Below, one piece after another: positions 41,453-49,635 of a stretch of DNA of 64,000 nucleotides. Below the pieces are notes generated by a model. It worked only from the letters and a program-made list of their open reading frames with translations. It ran no database searches and had not been told where the DNA came from. The stretch is from Evtepia gabavorous (GTDB taxonomy: Bacteria > Bacillota > Clostridia > Oscillospirales > Oscillospiraceae): assembly GCF_003425665.1 (NCBI RefSeq), contig NZ_QQRQ01000004.1, positions 1-64,000 on the forward strand. The letters run 5' to 3'. Both the position numbers and the translations under genes were made by a program. Numbering within the stretch: position 1 is the stretch's first letter; each line of letters opens with the position of its first letter.

Positions 41453-42352
41453 ATGAGTATTTTCAACAATGAGAGCATCTTAGCTTGGCTCAAATATTTT
41501 TCCGACCACTCGGAAATTGATTTGTCCACGGTACGCATTTTGGACATCACCGGGGAGAACCGGAACCTGCTGCCCACGGTGCAGGCCAACCGCTCTGTGC
41601 TGGTGTTCACCGACGGGAACCACCCGGAGATTTTTTACAGCATGTGGGACGAGGGCATGGGGGACTGTGAGATTTGGTACAACGAGGGCTCCGAGCCCCA
41701 GGGCCCTATGAAGCACAATCTCCTCTCAGAGATGATTGACCGGGGGGTGAACGTCTCCGCGGCCATGCTGATCAACAACCCCCGGGCCCACTCAGGCTAC
41801 CGGATCGGCCTGGACAACGACAGCTTTTCTCCCGGCACCATCCGGTACGTGGCGCCGGAGATTCGGGCGGTCATTCTGAAAAAGCTCTGCCTGGATGAGA
41901 AGGAGACCATTTGCTGTGTCTCCGGGGAGAGCATCGCCGTGGAAGCGGCCATCGCCGTCCGCCGGGGCCATGTGGTAGCGGTGGAGTATAAGCCGGGAGA
42001 CCGCCAGACCATGGAGGAGAATGTGGTCCGCTTTGGTCTGAACAACGTGCTGATCGTGGACGACATGGAGAGCTACTCCCACCGGTGGCCGGTGCCCGAC
42101 GTGGCGTTCCTGGTGGCCTCCCCCAAGCTGGAGCTGGAGCTGCAGACGCTGGTGCGGGTCAACCCGAAGATTCGGGTGGTGATCTATACCTTGGAGTTCA
42201 GTTTCATGAGCCGGATTCCCGGGATGCTCTGGGAAAACGGCATCCAGCCCACGGAGGTGATGCAGCTGGAGGTCTCCAAGGTGGGCCGGAAGGACGAGAT
42301 CGAGGTGCAGCCGGCGCCCTGGATTTTCTCTGGCCAGGCGGGGCAGGAATAA
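41453..42352 (+). CDS. CbiE/CbiT (CobL)-like methyltransferase-fold protein
   Basis: The second half of this 299-aa protein resembles CbiT precorrin methyltransferase: RYVAPEIRAVILKKLCL, then SGESIAVEAAIAV aligned with the SAM-binding GxGSVSIEAA, and AVEYKPGDRQTMEENVVRFG aligned with the adenosine-binding strand. The first half has a CbiE-like VFTDGNHPEIFYSM. The SAM glycine loop is degenerate (CCVSGES instead of DIGAGTGS), so methyltransferase activity is doubtful. No other cobalamin genes are near. It could be a non-catalytic sensor or a diverged enzyme. ATG 41453 follows GAGGAGAA. Confidence 0.6.
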   Translation: MSIFNNESILAWLKYFSDHSEIDLSTVRILDITGENRNLLPTVQANRSVLVFTDGNHPEIFYSMWDEGMGDCEIWYNEGSEPQGPMKHNLLSEMIDRGVNVSAAMLINNPRAHSGYRIGLDNDSFSPGTIRYVAPEIRAVILKKLCLDEKETICCVSGESIAVEAAIAVRRGHVVAVEYKPGDRQTMEENVVRFGLNNVLIVDDMESYSHRWPVPDVAFLVASPKLELELQTLVRVNPKIRVVIYTLEFSFMSRIPGMLWENGIQPTEVMQLEVSKVGRKDEIEVQPAPWIFSGQAGQE

Positions 42353-42400
42353 CGCACAAGAAAAGGGCCCTTTTTTCGGGAAAAGAGGGGAATTTGTGCC

Positions 42401-42429
42401 TTGACAAGGCCCCGGCCAGTGCGTATAAT
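42401..42429 (+). promoter_or_regulatory. Consensus promoter of the T-box operon
   Basis: TTGACA (42401-42406), a 17-bp spacer and TATAAT (42424-42429), both exact. Transcription should start near 42436, at the T-box. Confidence 0.92.
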
Positions 42430-42435
42430 ATCCTC

Positions 42436-42706
42436 AATTAAACAAAGCCAATCACAATGGCGATGATGGAGACAGTAGGATCTGCGGAACCCTGCAGCGA
42501 TTCGGGGATGGTGAGAGCCCGAAGGAAGTAGCGCGGAAGTCTGAATATCCCTCCTGAGCTGCAGGCCGAACACCAAAGCGCGGAAAGTAGGCCCTGCCGG
42601 TGTCCCCCGTTACAGGGAGCGCGTATGTTGGTACGCAGGTAACAGGTGGTACAGCGAAGTGTTTTCTTGGCCTTCGTCCTTTTACAGGGACGAAGGCTTT
42701 TTTCTT
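42436..42706 (+). promoter_or_regulatory. T-box riboswitch controlling the 2-oxoacid oxidoreductase operon
   Basis: The leader begins GATGATGGAGACAGTAGG, the T-box opening with the AGTA S-turn. It contains a long stem I (42455-42570) and the antiterminator motif AACAGGTGGTACAGCG (42641-42656). It ends in a terminator, GCCTTCGTCC (42670-42679) with GGACGAAGGC (42688-42697) plus six T. Uncharged tRNA pairing would favour antitermination. The likely specifier loop CTGAATATCCCTCC offers ATC (Ile) or TAT (Tyr) depending on register. Ile would suit a branched-chain 2-oxoacid enzyme. Confidence 0.9.
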
Positions 42707-42777
42707 TGCCCGCCCTCCCCACGGGGCGGGGGACTTCCGGGCACAGGCGGTGCCCATATTCCAAGGAGGTAAGTTCC

Positions 42778-43362
42778 ATGAAAGAGAACGGTTTGGTAGA
42801 ATTCCGGTGGCATGGCCGGGGGGGACAGGGGGCCAAAACGGCCTGTCTCCTCCTGGCGGACGCCGCCTTCAGCTCGGGCAAGTTTGTCCAGGGGTTCCCG
42901 GAGTACGGCCCTGAGCGGATGGGGGCTCCCATTACCGCGTATAACCGCATCAGCGACACCCGGTGCAGCATCCACTGCAACATCGACTGCCCAGACTATG
43001 TGGTGGTGGTGGACGAGACCCTGCTGGACACGGTGGATGTCACCAAGGGCCTGTCCCCGACGGGGGCGGTGATCGTCAACACAGCCAAGTCCCCCGGGGA
43101 GATTCGGGGCAAGCTCCGGCATTGGACGGGGCCGGTGTGCACCATAGACGCCCGCCGGATCTCCGAGGAGACCTTGGGCCGGAACTTCCCCAACACCCCC
43201 ATGCTCAGCGCGGCGGTGCGGGTGAGCGGTGTGCTGGAGGAAGAGAGGTTTAAGCAGGACATGGAGGAGAGCTTCCATCACAAATTTGCCGCCAAGCCCC
43301 AGGTGGTGGCCGGAAACATGGCGGCCCTAATGCAGGCGTGGGAGGAGGTGCAGGTCGGATGA
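42778..43362 (+). CDS. 2-oxoacid:ferredoxin oxidoreductase, gamma subunit
   Basis: This 194-aa gamma subunit of a four-subunit POR/VOR-type enzyme has FRWHGRGGQGAKTACLLLADAA at the N terminus (the RGGQG CoA-binding signature), then EYGPERMGAPITAYNRIS and VIVNTAKSP. It helps bind CoA during oxidative decarboxylation of a 2-oxoacid to acyl-CoA with ferredoxin reduction. ATG 42778 follows AAGGAGGTAAG. It is the first gene after the T-box, and its stop overlaps the delta start (ATGA). Confidence 0.93.
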   Translation: MKENGLVEFRWHGRGGQGAKTACLLLADAAFSSGKFVQGFPEYGPERMGAPITAYNRISDTRCSIHCNIDCPDYVVVVDETLLDTVDVTKGLSPTGAVIVNTAKSPGEIRGKLRHWTGPVCTIDARRISEETLGRNFPNTPMLSAAVRVSGVLEEERFKQDMEESFHHKFAAKPQVVAGNMAALMQAWEEVQVG

Positions 43363-43667
43363 TCCGTCCCGCAAGAGAGATTGACGAGCATACCCCTTGG
43401 CAGGAGATGACCCTGGGGGGAGAGGTCTATGAACCGGCCACCGCCCGGTATGTGAACACCGGCGCCTGGCGCACGGACACCCCGGTGCTGGACCGGGAGA
43501 AATGTCGCAACTGCCTGCTGTGCGTGCCCTACTGTCCCGACAGCTCCCTGCCGGTGGCGGAGGGAAAGCTGGCCGGCATTGATTACCTGCACTGCAAGGG
43601 CTGCGGCATCTGCGCCCAGGTCTGCCCCTTTGGGGCCATCACGGTAAAGGAGGGTGGAGAGGCATGA
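43359..43667 (+). CDS. 2-oxoacid:ferredoxin oxidoreductase, delta (ferredoxin) subunit
   Basis: This 102-aa protein holds two [4Fe-4S] clusters: CRNCLLCVPYCPD (about 48) and CKGCGICAQVCPFGA (about 80). The N-terminal extension TPWQEMTLGGEVYEPATARYVNTGAWR is typical of PorD/VorD. It passes electrons from the TPP site to external ferredoxin. It overlaps both neighbours by 4 bp, so stoichiometric translation is likely. Confidence 0.95.
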   Translation: MIRPAREIDEHTPWQEMTLGGEVYEPATARYVNTGAWRTDTPVLDREKCRNCLLCVPYCPDSSLPVAEGKLAGIDYLHCKGCGICAQVCPFGAITVKEGGEA

Positions 43668-44845
43668 ATTACAACGAACGTCTTTCCGGCAACGAGGCCA
43701 TTGCCTTTGCCATGAAGCAGATTGACCCCGACGTGATGGCGGCCTTTCCCATCACCCCCTCCACGGAGATTCCCCAGTATTTTGCCCAGTACGTGGCCAA
43801 CGGGGAGGTCAACACGGAGTTTGTCCCGGTGGAGTCCGAGCACAGCTCCATGTCCGCCTGCATCGGCGCCGAAGCCGCCGGGGCCCGGGCGGTGACTGCC
43901 ACCTCCTCAGCGGGCCTGGCCCTGATGTATGAGATGATGTATGTGGCGGCCTCCAGCCGGCTTCCCATCACCCTGGCCTGCGTGAACCGGGCCCTCACCG
44001 GCCCCATCAACATCAACAACGACCACTCGGACTCCATGGGCATCCGGGACGCGGGGTGGATTCAGATTTACGCGGAGAACAACCAGGAGGCCTATGACAA
44101 TTTCCTCCAGGCCATGCCCATCGGAGAGCACCCCTCCGTCCGTCTGCCGGTGATGATCTGTCAGGATGGCTTTATCACCAGCCACGCCTTGGAGAATATT
44201 GTGCTGCTGGATACCGACTCCGTCAAGGCCTTTGTGGGGGAGTACCGCCCGGAGCATTTCCTGCTCAAGGCGGAGAATCCCCTGGCCATCGGTCCCTATG
44301 ACCTGGGCTGCCACTATATGGAGCATAAGGTCCAGCAGGCCGAGGCCATGAAGGGGGCCAAGAAGCGGATTTTGGAGGTGGCCGCCCAGTTCGCGGCCCT
44401 GACCGGACGAGAATACGGCCTGTTCGAGGCCTACCGCATGGAGGATGCCGAGATCGCCCTGGTGCTCATCGGCTCCTCTGCGGGCACCGCCAAGGTGACG
44501 GTGGACGCGCTGCGGGCGCGGGGGATTCCGGCGGGCCTGGTAAAGATTCGGGTCTTCCGCCCCTTCCCGGCGGAGGAACTGGCCCAGACCCTGAAGAACG
44601 TGAAGGCCCTGGCCATTCTGGACAAGGCGGAGAGCTTCTCTGCCCAGGGCGGCCCCCTGTTTGCGGAGGTCCGGGCGGCCCTCTACGATCTGGAGCCCCG
44701 TCCCCGTACCGTGGGATATGTCTACGGCCTGGGGGGCCGGGATATCACCCCGGCGCATTTTGCGTCGGTCTTTGCCCGGCTGGAGGCCATTGCGGCCGGG
44801 GGCGAACTGGGTCCGGTCTATTCACATCTGGGACAAAGGGGGTAA
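43664..44845 (+). CDS. 2-oxoacid:ferredoxin oxidoreductase, alpha subunit
   Basis: This 393-aa alpha subunit has a pyrimidine-binding fold (FPITPSTEIPQYFA, VPVESEHSSMSACIGAEAAGARAVTATSSAGLALM). The central region NNDHSDSMGIRDAGWIQIYAEN is a pyruvate/valerate-type POR signature. The C-terminal half is the transketolase-C-like domain (VLIGSSAGTAKVTVDALR, KIRVFRPFPAEEL). Partners are gamma, delta and beta in the same operon. Substrate choice between pyruvate and branched-chain 2-oxoacids cannot be read reliably from sequence alone. Confidence 0.93.
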   Translation: MNYNERLSGNEAIAFAMKQIDPDVMAAFPITPSTEIPQYFAQYVANGEVNTEFVPVESEHSSMSACIGAEAAGARAVTATSSAGLALMYEMMYVAASSRLPITLACVNRALTGPININNDHSDSMGIRDAGWIQIYAENNQEAYDNFLQAMPIGEHPSVRLPVMICQDGFITSHALENIVLLDTDSVKAFVGEYRPEHFLLKAENPLAIGPYDLGCHYMEHKVQQAEAMKGAKKRILEVAAQFAALTGREYGLFEAYRMEDAEIALVLIGSSAGTAKVTVDALRARGIPAGLVKIRVFRPFPAEELAQTLKNVKALAILDKAESFSAQGGPLFAEVRAALYDLEPRPRTVGYVYGLGGRDITPAHFASVFARLEAIAAGGELGPVYSHLGQRG

Positions 44846-44851
44846 ACGGCC

Positions 44852-45799
44852 ATGGAAAACACAGAGAGAACCTATCATTTCAAAAAGACCCTGGAGAAAA
44901 AAGAACGCTTTGTGGGGGGACACCGCCTCTGCGCCGGCTGCGGGGCGGGCATTGCGGTCCGGGGCGTTCTGCGGGCCCTGCGGGAGGAGGACCGGGCGGT
45001 GGTGGGCAACGCCACCGGCTGCCTGGAGGTCAGCTCCTTCCTCTATCCCTACACCGCCTATGAGGACAGCTACATCCATACGGCCTTTGAGAGCGCCGGC
45101 GCCTCCCTGTCCGGGGTGGAGGCGGCTTATAACGCCCTGAAGCGGAAGGGGAAGGTCCAGGGGGAGGTCAAGTTCATCACCTTCGGCGGGGATGGCGGCA
45201 CCTACGACATCGGCTTTCAGTCCCTGTCCGGAGCCATGGAGCGGGGCCACGACCTGACCTATGTCTGCTACGACAACGAGGCCTATATGAACACCGGCAT
45301 TCAGCGCTCCTCCTCCACCCCCCGGTTTGCCAAGGCCACCACCTCTCCGGTGGGGTCGGCCATCCCCGGGAAGCTGCAGAACAAGAAGAATCTCACCGAG
45401 ATCATCGCCGCCCACCATGTGCCCTACGTGGCCCAGACCACCTTCCTTGGCAATTTCCGGGACCTTTATACCAAGGCCCAGAAAGCGATCTATACCCCCG
45501 GCCCCAGTTTTCTGAACATCATGGCCCCCTGTCCCCGTGGCTGGGAATATCCGGCGGAAAAACTCCCGGAGATCTGTAAGCTGGCGGTGGAGACCTGCGT
45601 CTGGCCGCTGTTCGAGGTCATTGACGGGGTGTGGCACCTGAGCTACCAGCCCAAGCAGAAGCGGCCGGTGGAGGAGTATCTCCGGCTTCAGGGCCGCTTC
45701 CGTCACATGTTCAAACCGGGCAACGAGTGGATGATCGAAGAGGCCCAGCGAAACGTGGACGAGAACTGGGAAAAGCTCCTGGCCAAATGTCAGGGGTAA
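44852..45799 (+). CDS. 2-oxoacid:ferredoxin oxidoreductase, beta subunit
   Basis: This 315-aa TPP-binding subunit has the cluster motif LCAGCGAGI (about 28), a further Cys in NATGCLE, and the TPP/Mg motif GDGGTYDIGFQSLSGAMERG followed by CYDNEAYMNTGIQRSSSTP. A fourth Cys in APCPRGW completes a [4Fe-4S] site. The C-terminal part resembles PorB/VorB. ATG 44852 is 6 bp after the alpha stop. A terminator follows at 45893. Confidence 0.93.
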   Translation: MENTERTYHFKKTLEKKERFVGGHRLCAGCGAGIAVRGVLRALREEDRAVVGNATGCLEVSSFLYPYTAYEDSYIHTAFESAGASLSGVEAAYNALKRKGKVQGEVKFITFGGDGGTYDIGFQSLSGAMERGHDLTYVCYDNEAYMNTGIQRSSSTPRFAKATTSPVGSAIPGKLQNKKNLTEIIAAHHVPYVAQTTFLGNFRDLYTKAQKAIYTPGPSFLNIMAPCPRGWEYPAEKLPEICKLAVETCVWPLFEVIDGVWHLSYQPKQKRPVEEYLRLQGRFRHMFKPGNEWMIEEAQRNVDENWEKLLAKCQG

Positions 45800-45892
45800 G
45801 ATGTAAGATGATCCGGCTGAAAAATCCTTGAGGGCAAGAGATGCCCCCAAAAGGTGAGACAACGATGGAACGACAAATTGTTTAAGCAGCCG

Positions 45893-45938
45893 AAAGGGCT
45901 TACCGTCTGAAAAAAGCAGGCGGCAAGCCCTTTCTTAA
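45893..45938 (+). terminator. Terminator of the 2-oxoacid oxidoreductase operon
   Basis: AAAGGGCTT (45893-45901) plus ACCG pairs with CGGC plus AAGCCCTTT (45925-45933), followed by CTT. An A-rich loop separates the arms. Confidence 0.75.
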
Positions 45939-45953
45939 AAAGATAGCCGGGTG

Positions 45954-46139
45954 CTACTCGGTGTGGGCGCCGGAGCCGGCGGCTTCCTGCTCTCTGCGTT
46001 CCACTTCTGCCAGATGGTTTCGCAAGATCACTTCAATGTAATTGGTCATAGATCGCCGGTCTTTGCTTGCCAACCGGCCGATTTGATCGAAGACTTCGTC
46101 GGGAAGACGAAGGGTAAACACACGTCTGATTGTAGCCAT
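45954..46139 (-). CDS. Ribbon-helix-helix (Arc/CopG-like) DNA-binding protein
   Basis: This 61-aa protein has an N-terminal beta strand RRVFTLRLPDEVFDQI followed by two helices (RLASKDRRSMTNYIEVILRNHLAEVE), the ribbon-helix-helix pattern. The acidic tail EQEAAGSGAHTE is unstructured. ATG 46139 is preferred, with GGAGG just upstream; ATG 46151 would bury that site. It is divergent from the fic gene 90 bp away, a layout seen in regulator/toxin pairs. The role is inferred. Confidence 0.8.
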   Translation of the reverse strand: MATIRRVFTLRLPDEVFDQIGRLASKDRRSMTNYIEVILRNHLAEVERREQEAAGSGAHTE

Positions 46140-46228
46140 GGTAACCTCCATGTGACAGGGTTTCCTCTTTTTTCGGCTGTTCCACTGAGGAACTATGCCA
46201 GATCATTTCAGACAACAGGCTGCTGCAG

Positions 46229-46939
46229 ATGCTCAGGGAGGAGAAATCCATTCGCATGCCGGGGGGCCTGTACCATGAACTGCAAGTGCGGATGACCTAC
46301 AACTCCAACCACATAGAGGGCAGTAGGCTCAGTGAGGACCAGACAAGACGGATCTTTGAAACGAACACCATCGATGCGGGGGAAGGAATCCCTGTGGATG
46401 ATATCATCGAAACCGTCAATCATTTCCGCGCCATTGACTTTTGTATTGATGTGGCGGAAGCGCCGCTCACGGAGGAGATCATCAAAGAACTGCACCGTAT
46501 TTTGAAGCAAGGGACAAAGGATGCCTCCCTTTCATGGTTTGCCGTTGGGGATTACAAAAAACGGGCGAATATGGTCGGCGGCCATGAAACGACAAAACCG
46601 AAGGAGGTAGCACAGCACATGAAAGAGCTGCTGTCCCGGTACGAAGCTGAGACTGCGGTTACGATCCACGATATCATCCGCTTCCATTACGAGTTTGCGT
46701 GCATCCACCCATTTCAAGATGGCAACGGCAGGGTCGGCAGGCTGATTGTGTTAAAGGAGTGTCTGCGCTTTGGATTGATTCCCTTTATCATCGAGGACGC
46801 CAAGAAAGGGTATTATTACCGGGGACTCTCTGAATGGGAAGGAGAACAGGGATATCTGACAGACACCTGCCTGGACGGGCAGGATACCTTTCGGAAACTG
46901 ATGGCTCTGTTCGATATTCCGCCGGAAAGCGATCTTTAG
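46229..46939 (+). CDS. Fic-domain protein (AMP transferase-like)
   Basis: This 236-aa protein has the complete Fic active-site motif HPFQDGNGRVGR (catalytic His at about 159) and a beta-hairpin flap region ahead of it (VGDYKKRANMVGG). Near the N terminus, NSNHIEGS matches the inhibitory [ST]xxxE[GN] helix motif, so activity is probably self-restrained. Fic enzymes transfer AMP or similar groups to target proteins. The ATG 46229 start lacks a convincing ribosome site and the frame is open 84 nt further upstream, so expression is uncertain. The neighbouring divergent RHH gene may be its regulator. Confidence 0.85.
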   Translation: MLREEKSIRMPGGLYHELQVRMTYNSNHIEGSRLSEDQTRRIFETNTIDAGEGIPVDDIIETVNHFRAIDFCIDVAEAPLTEEIIKELHRILKQGTKDASLSWFAVGDYKKRANMVGGHETTKPKEVAQHMKELLSRYEAETAVTIHDIIRFHYEFACIHPFQDGNGRVGRLIVLKECLRFGLIPFIIEDAKKGYYYRGLSEWEGEQGYLTDTCLDGQDTFRKLMALFDIPPESDL

Positions 46940-47102
46940 AGCTTCCTTTGCTGGTCAAAGCCTTCTCCTGCACTGAAAGCATTCTCGGTGGGGCAAATGG
47001 AACCATGACGGGATACCTCCAATACAGTTTCACTTAGTATAGAGGGAAGCATCTTATTTTTTAAGGGGATAAAATCCCCAGATGGAACTGGTTGCGTTGA
47101 AC

Positions 47103-47152
47103 AAACACCCCTTATAAGGAGAAAGGATTTTCTCCTTATAAGGGGTGTTTTT
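47103..47152. terminator. Long perfect terminator hairpin between fic and MBL genes
   Basis: A perfect 20-bp stem (47103-47122 with 47131-47150, loop AAGGATTT) is followed by Ts on both strands. It lies between convergent genes and serves both. The 240-bp gap around it has no other feature. Confidence 0.9.
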
Positions 47153-47179
47153 GTGAATACATGTATGTTTCTGCGGCGG

Positions 47180-47992
47180 TTAAAAGGTCAGCACCAACCC
47201 GGTGGAGAGGGGCTGCACCCGGCTGCCCAAGACCTGGGTCAGGATGTCCAGGGCCTCTGGCCCGGTGCAGTGTCCGGTGATTACTTGGGTTACCCCGGTC
47301 TCCCCCAGCCGGTGGGCGAAGGCCCGGACCTCCTGGGCGGGGGTGTCGTACAGGTGGAAGCCCCCCACAATGGCGGAGATGGGCTGGCCAGGGAAGGTGT
47401 CCGCCACTTCCCGGACGATGTTGTCCGCGCCCCCGTGGCAGCAGCTGTTGAAGATCACCAGGCCCTTGGGGGTGGAAAAGACCAGACTCTGCTCGTGGGA
47501 AAAGTCATCGGGAAGCCACTGGTCCCCCACCTTTCGGTACATGTTGGCGGCCAGGCCCCGCTGCGCCAGGCCCGGCGTCTTGTGGGGCAGGAGGGTGACG
47601 CCGGGGAGGGGAGAGAAGTCCCCGGTGACATAGCGGATACGGGGGGCAAATGTGGTCAGAAGGCCCCGCTGAAGGCCTTCGTACCGCCAGCCCTCGGGGG
47701 TTTTGTCATAGCAGGTCTCCCCGCAGCCCTGGCGGAGGTAGAAGGGGGCGGTGGGGTTGCGGGCAAAAAAGGTACCCATCCCGTTCCCGTGGTCCCAGTG
47801 GGCGTGGGAGAGCACGCCGAAGGAGACCGTGGACAGGTCGATCCCCAGGGTATCGGCGTTTCGGGCAAACCGGTCACTGGCCCCGGTGTCCAGCAGGATG
47901 GCGTGACCTTGGTATTCCACATAGATGGACAGCCCCCACTCGGCCTCCAGCCCCCGGGCGGCAAGGTTGTCCACAAGAATGGTGACGCGCAT
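47180..47992 (-). CDS. Metallo-beta-lactamase-fold hydrolase
   Basis: This 270-aa soluble MBL-fold protein has the metal motif SHAHWDHG (about 62), further metal ligands in NSCCHGG (about 184) and GGFHLYD, and a final GHCTGPEA. The order and length match the group annotated as dihydropterin-ribofuranosyl-aminobenzene phosphate synthase-like hydrolases (archaeal methanopterin branch). The true substrate in Firmicutes is unknown. ATG 47992 has AGGAGAGG upstream. Confidence 0.9.
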   Translation of the reverse strand: MRVTILVDNLAARGLEAEWGLSIYVEYQGHAILLDTGASDRFARNADTLGIDLSTVSFGVLSHAHWDHGNGMGTFFARNPTAPFYLRQGCGETCYDKTPEGWRYEGLQRGLLTTFAPRIRYVTGDFSPLPGVTLLPHKTPGLAQRGLAANMYRKVGDQWLPDDFSHEQSLVFSTPKGLVIFNSCCHGGADNIVREVADTFPGQPISAIVGGFHLYDTPAQEVRAFAHRLGETGVTQVITGHCTGPEALDILTQVLGSRVQPLSTGLVLTF

Positions 47993-48073
47993 AGCGATTC
48001 CTCTCCTTCTCTCATTGTGTTCCTCTTATTATAAGGAAGGAAACCGTTTTTGGCAAGGCGGGCGTTTTTGAAC

Positions 48074-48103
48074 GCATAGGGTTCGGACAGGCGTGCATAG
48101 AAT
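48074..48103 (+). promoter_or_regulatory. Sigma-E-like promoter of spoIIIA operon
   Basis: GCATAGG (48074-48080) and CATAGAAT (48096-48103), separated by 15 bp, resemble the mother-cell sigma-E pattern (-35 GnATAnn, -10 CATACAAT). In Bacillus subtilis spoIIIA is sigma-E dependent, which supports the call. Confidence 0.6.
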
Positions 48104-48132
48104 GGAGACAACAACAGGAGGTGACAGACGGC

Positions 48133-49023
48133 ATGGAAGGATGGGACAAGGTGGTGCCGCAGTTTCTCCGGGAGATGCTGTCCAGCCTGGACCCCAAGGC
48201 CCGGGACGCGGTGGAGGAGCTCCGGCTGCGAGAGGGATTTCCCCTGGCGGTGGTCCAGGCGGGGGAGGAGTGGACCCACCCCGCCTGGCGGGGGCGCCCG
48301 CTGACGGAGGAGGCGTTGCGCCGGGTGCTGGAGACCGCGGGGCGGGGATCGGTCCATACAGTGCTGGACCAGCTGCGCAGCGGCTATGTCACCGCCGCCG
48401 GCGGGGTGCGGGTGGGAATCTGCGGCGAGGGGGCCACCCGGGAGGGAGAGCTGCTCTCCTTTCGTCGGATTACCTCTCTGGCCCTTCGGGTGCCCCACGC
48501 TCTGCCGGGGGTGGCGCGCCCTTTGCTGCCCCAGCTGGCGGAGGGGGGAGAACTCTCCAATACCCTGATCCTCTCCCCACCGGGGCTGGGAAAGACCACG
48601 CTGCTGCGGGACCTCATCCGCTGTGTCTCCCTGGGGGAAGGGGTGCGTCCCCGGCGGGTCGGGGTGGCCGACGAGCGGGGGGAGCTGGGCGCGGGCGCCC
48701 TCCGCCGCCATCTGGGCCCCCGGACCGACGTGCTGGAGAACTGCCCCAAGGCCGCAGCCCTGCTGATGCTCCTGCGGGGGATGGCGCCCCAGGTGCTGGC
48801 GGTGGACGAGATCACCGCCCCGGAGGACCTGCGGGCCATACAGGAGGCCGCCGGCTGCGGCGTGACCCTTTTGGCCACCGCCCACGGGGGAAGCTGGGAG
48901 GAGCTGCGGCTGCGGCCCCTCTACCGGGAACTGCTGGACCAGGGGATTTTTCGGACCTTTGTGGTGCTCTCCCTGGCCCAGGGCAAGCGAGTCTATACTG
49001 TGCGGAAGGAGGGCATGCCATGA
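48133..49023 (+). CDS. spoIIIAA: Stage III sporulation protein AA
   Basis: This 296-aa secretion-type ATPase of the SpoIIIA-SpoIIQ channel acts in the mother cell around the forespore. Walker A is SPPGLGKTT (about 155) and Walker B LAVDEITAPED (about 224). The N-terminal region VEELRLREGFPLAVV and GYVTAAGGVRVGICGE are SpoIIIAA signatures. ATG 48133 lies 9 nt after AGGAGGTGA; the GTG at 48121 sits inside that site. Its stop overlaps spoIIIAB (ATGCCATGA). Confidence 0.95.
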   Translation: MEGWDKVVPQFLREMLSSLDPKARDAVEELRLREGFPLAVVQAGEEWTHPAWRGRPLTEEALRRVLETAGRGSVHTVLDQLRSGYVTAAGGVRVGICGEGATREGELLSFRRITSLALRVPHALPGVARPLLPQLAEGGELSNTLILSPPGLGKTTLLRDLIRCVSLGEGVRPRRVGVADERGELGAGALRRHLGPRTDVLENCPKAAALLMLLRGMAPQVLAVDEITAPEDLRAIQEAAGCGVTLLATAHGGSWEELRLRPLYRELLDQGIFRTFVVLSLAQGKRVYTVRKEGMP

Positions 49024-49529
49024 CCGCGCTGTTGGGAAAGACCCTTCTCTTTGCCGGCTGTACAGCCTTTGGCCTGCTCCGGGGCAGCCGGCTGCGCCAG
49101 CGGACCGCCTGTCTGGGGGAGTTTCGCCGGACGCTGGCGGGGCTGGCCCGGGAGCTGGCCTTTTCCCTGCGCCCTGTGTCGGATTTGATGGCCAGCGCGG
49201 AGGCGGGGACCCAGGGGCCAACGGCGGCCTTTTTTCGGACCTGCCGCCGGCGGTTTGCCGAGGGCGGCCAGGAGAGCTGGGCGGAGAGCTGGACAGCGGC
49301 TCTGGAACAGGTGGCGCTGCCTCTGGAGGAGGCGGACCTTCGCCTGCTCCAGGAGGCCGGGGATGTGCTGGGCCGCTACGATGGGGAGAGCCAGCGGCAG
49401 GCCCTGGAAGGCCTTCTCCGGGGGCTGGAGGGACAGGCGGCGGAGGCGGCGGAGACGGCCCGCCGGCTCTGCCGGGTCTATCTGGCGCTGGGCCTTGCAG
49501 CGGGGCTGTTTTGCCTGATCCTCCTATAA
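49020..49529 (+). CDS. spoIIIAB: Stage III sporulation protein AB
   Basis: This 169-aa protein has an N-terminal membrane segment (LLFAGCTAFGLLRG), a long helical cytoplasmic region (related to type II/IV secretion GspF-like folds) and a C-terminal membrane segment (VYLALGLAAGLFCLILL). It is the bitopic/polytopic base component of the feeding-tube complex. It overlaps spoIIIAA by 4 bp. Confidence 0.93.
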   Translation: MTALLGKTLLFAGCTAFGLLRGSRLRQRTACLGEFRRTLAGLARELAFSLRPVSDLMASAEAGTQGPTAAFFRTCRRRFAEGGQESWAESWTAALEQVALPLEEADLRLLQEAGDVLGRYDGESQRQALEGLLRGLEGQAAEAAETARRLCRVYLALGLAAGLFCLILL

Positions 49530-49538
49530 AACTTCCTG

Positions 49539-49567
49539 GCATAGACAAGCTGGGCTGCGCATAGATT
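49539..49567 (+). promoter_or_regulatory. Second sigma-E-like promoter, before spoIIIAC
   Basis: GCATAGA (49539-49545) and CATAGATT (49560-49567) with 14 bp between, nearly the same elements as upstream of spoIIIAA, in the 106-bp gap between spoIIIAB and spoIIIAC. It could boost the channel-forming subunits over the ATPase. Confidence 0.45.
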
Positions 49568-49635
49568 GGAACCAACGGAACAGCCAACAGAGGAAACAGG
49601 GACGAGTCCCTCGTCCCGGGGAAAGGAAGTCGGGA

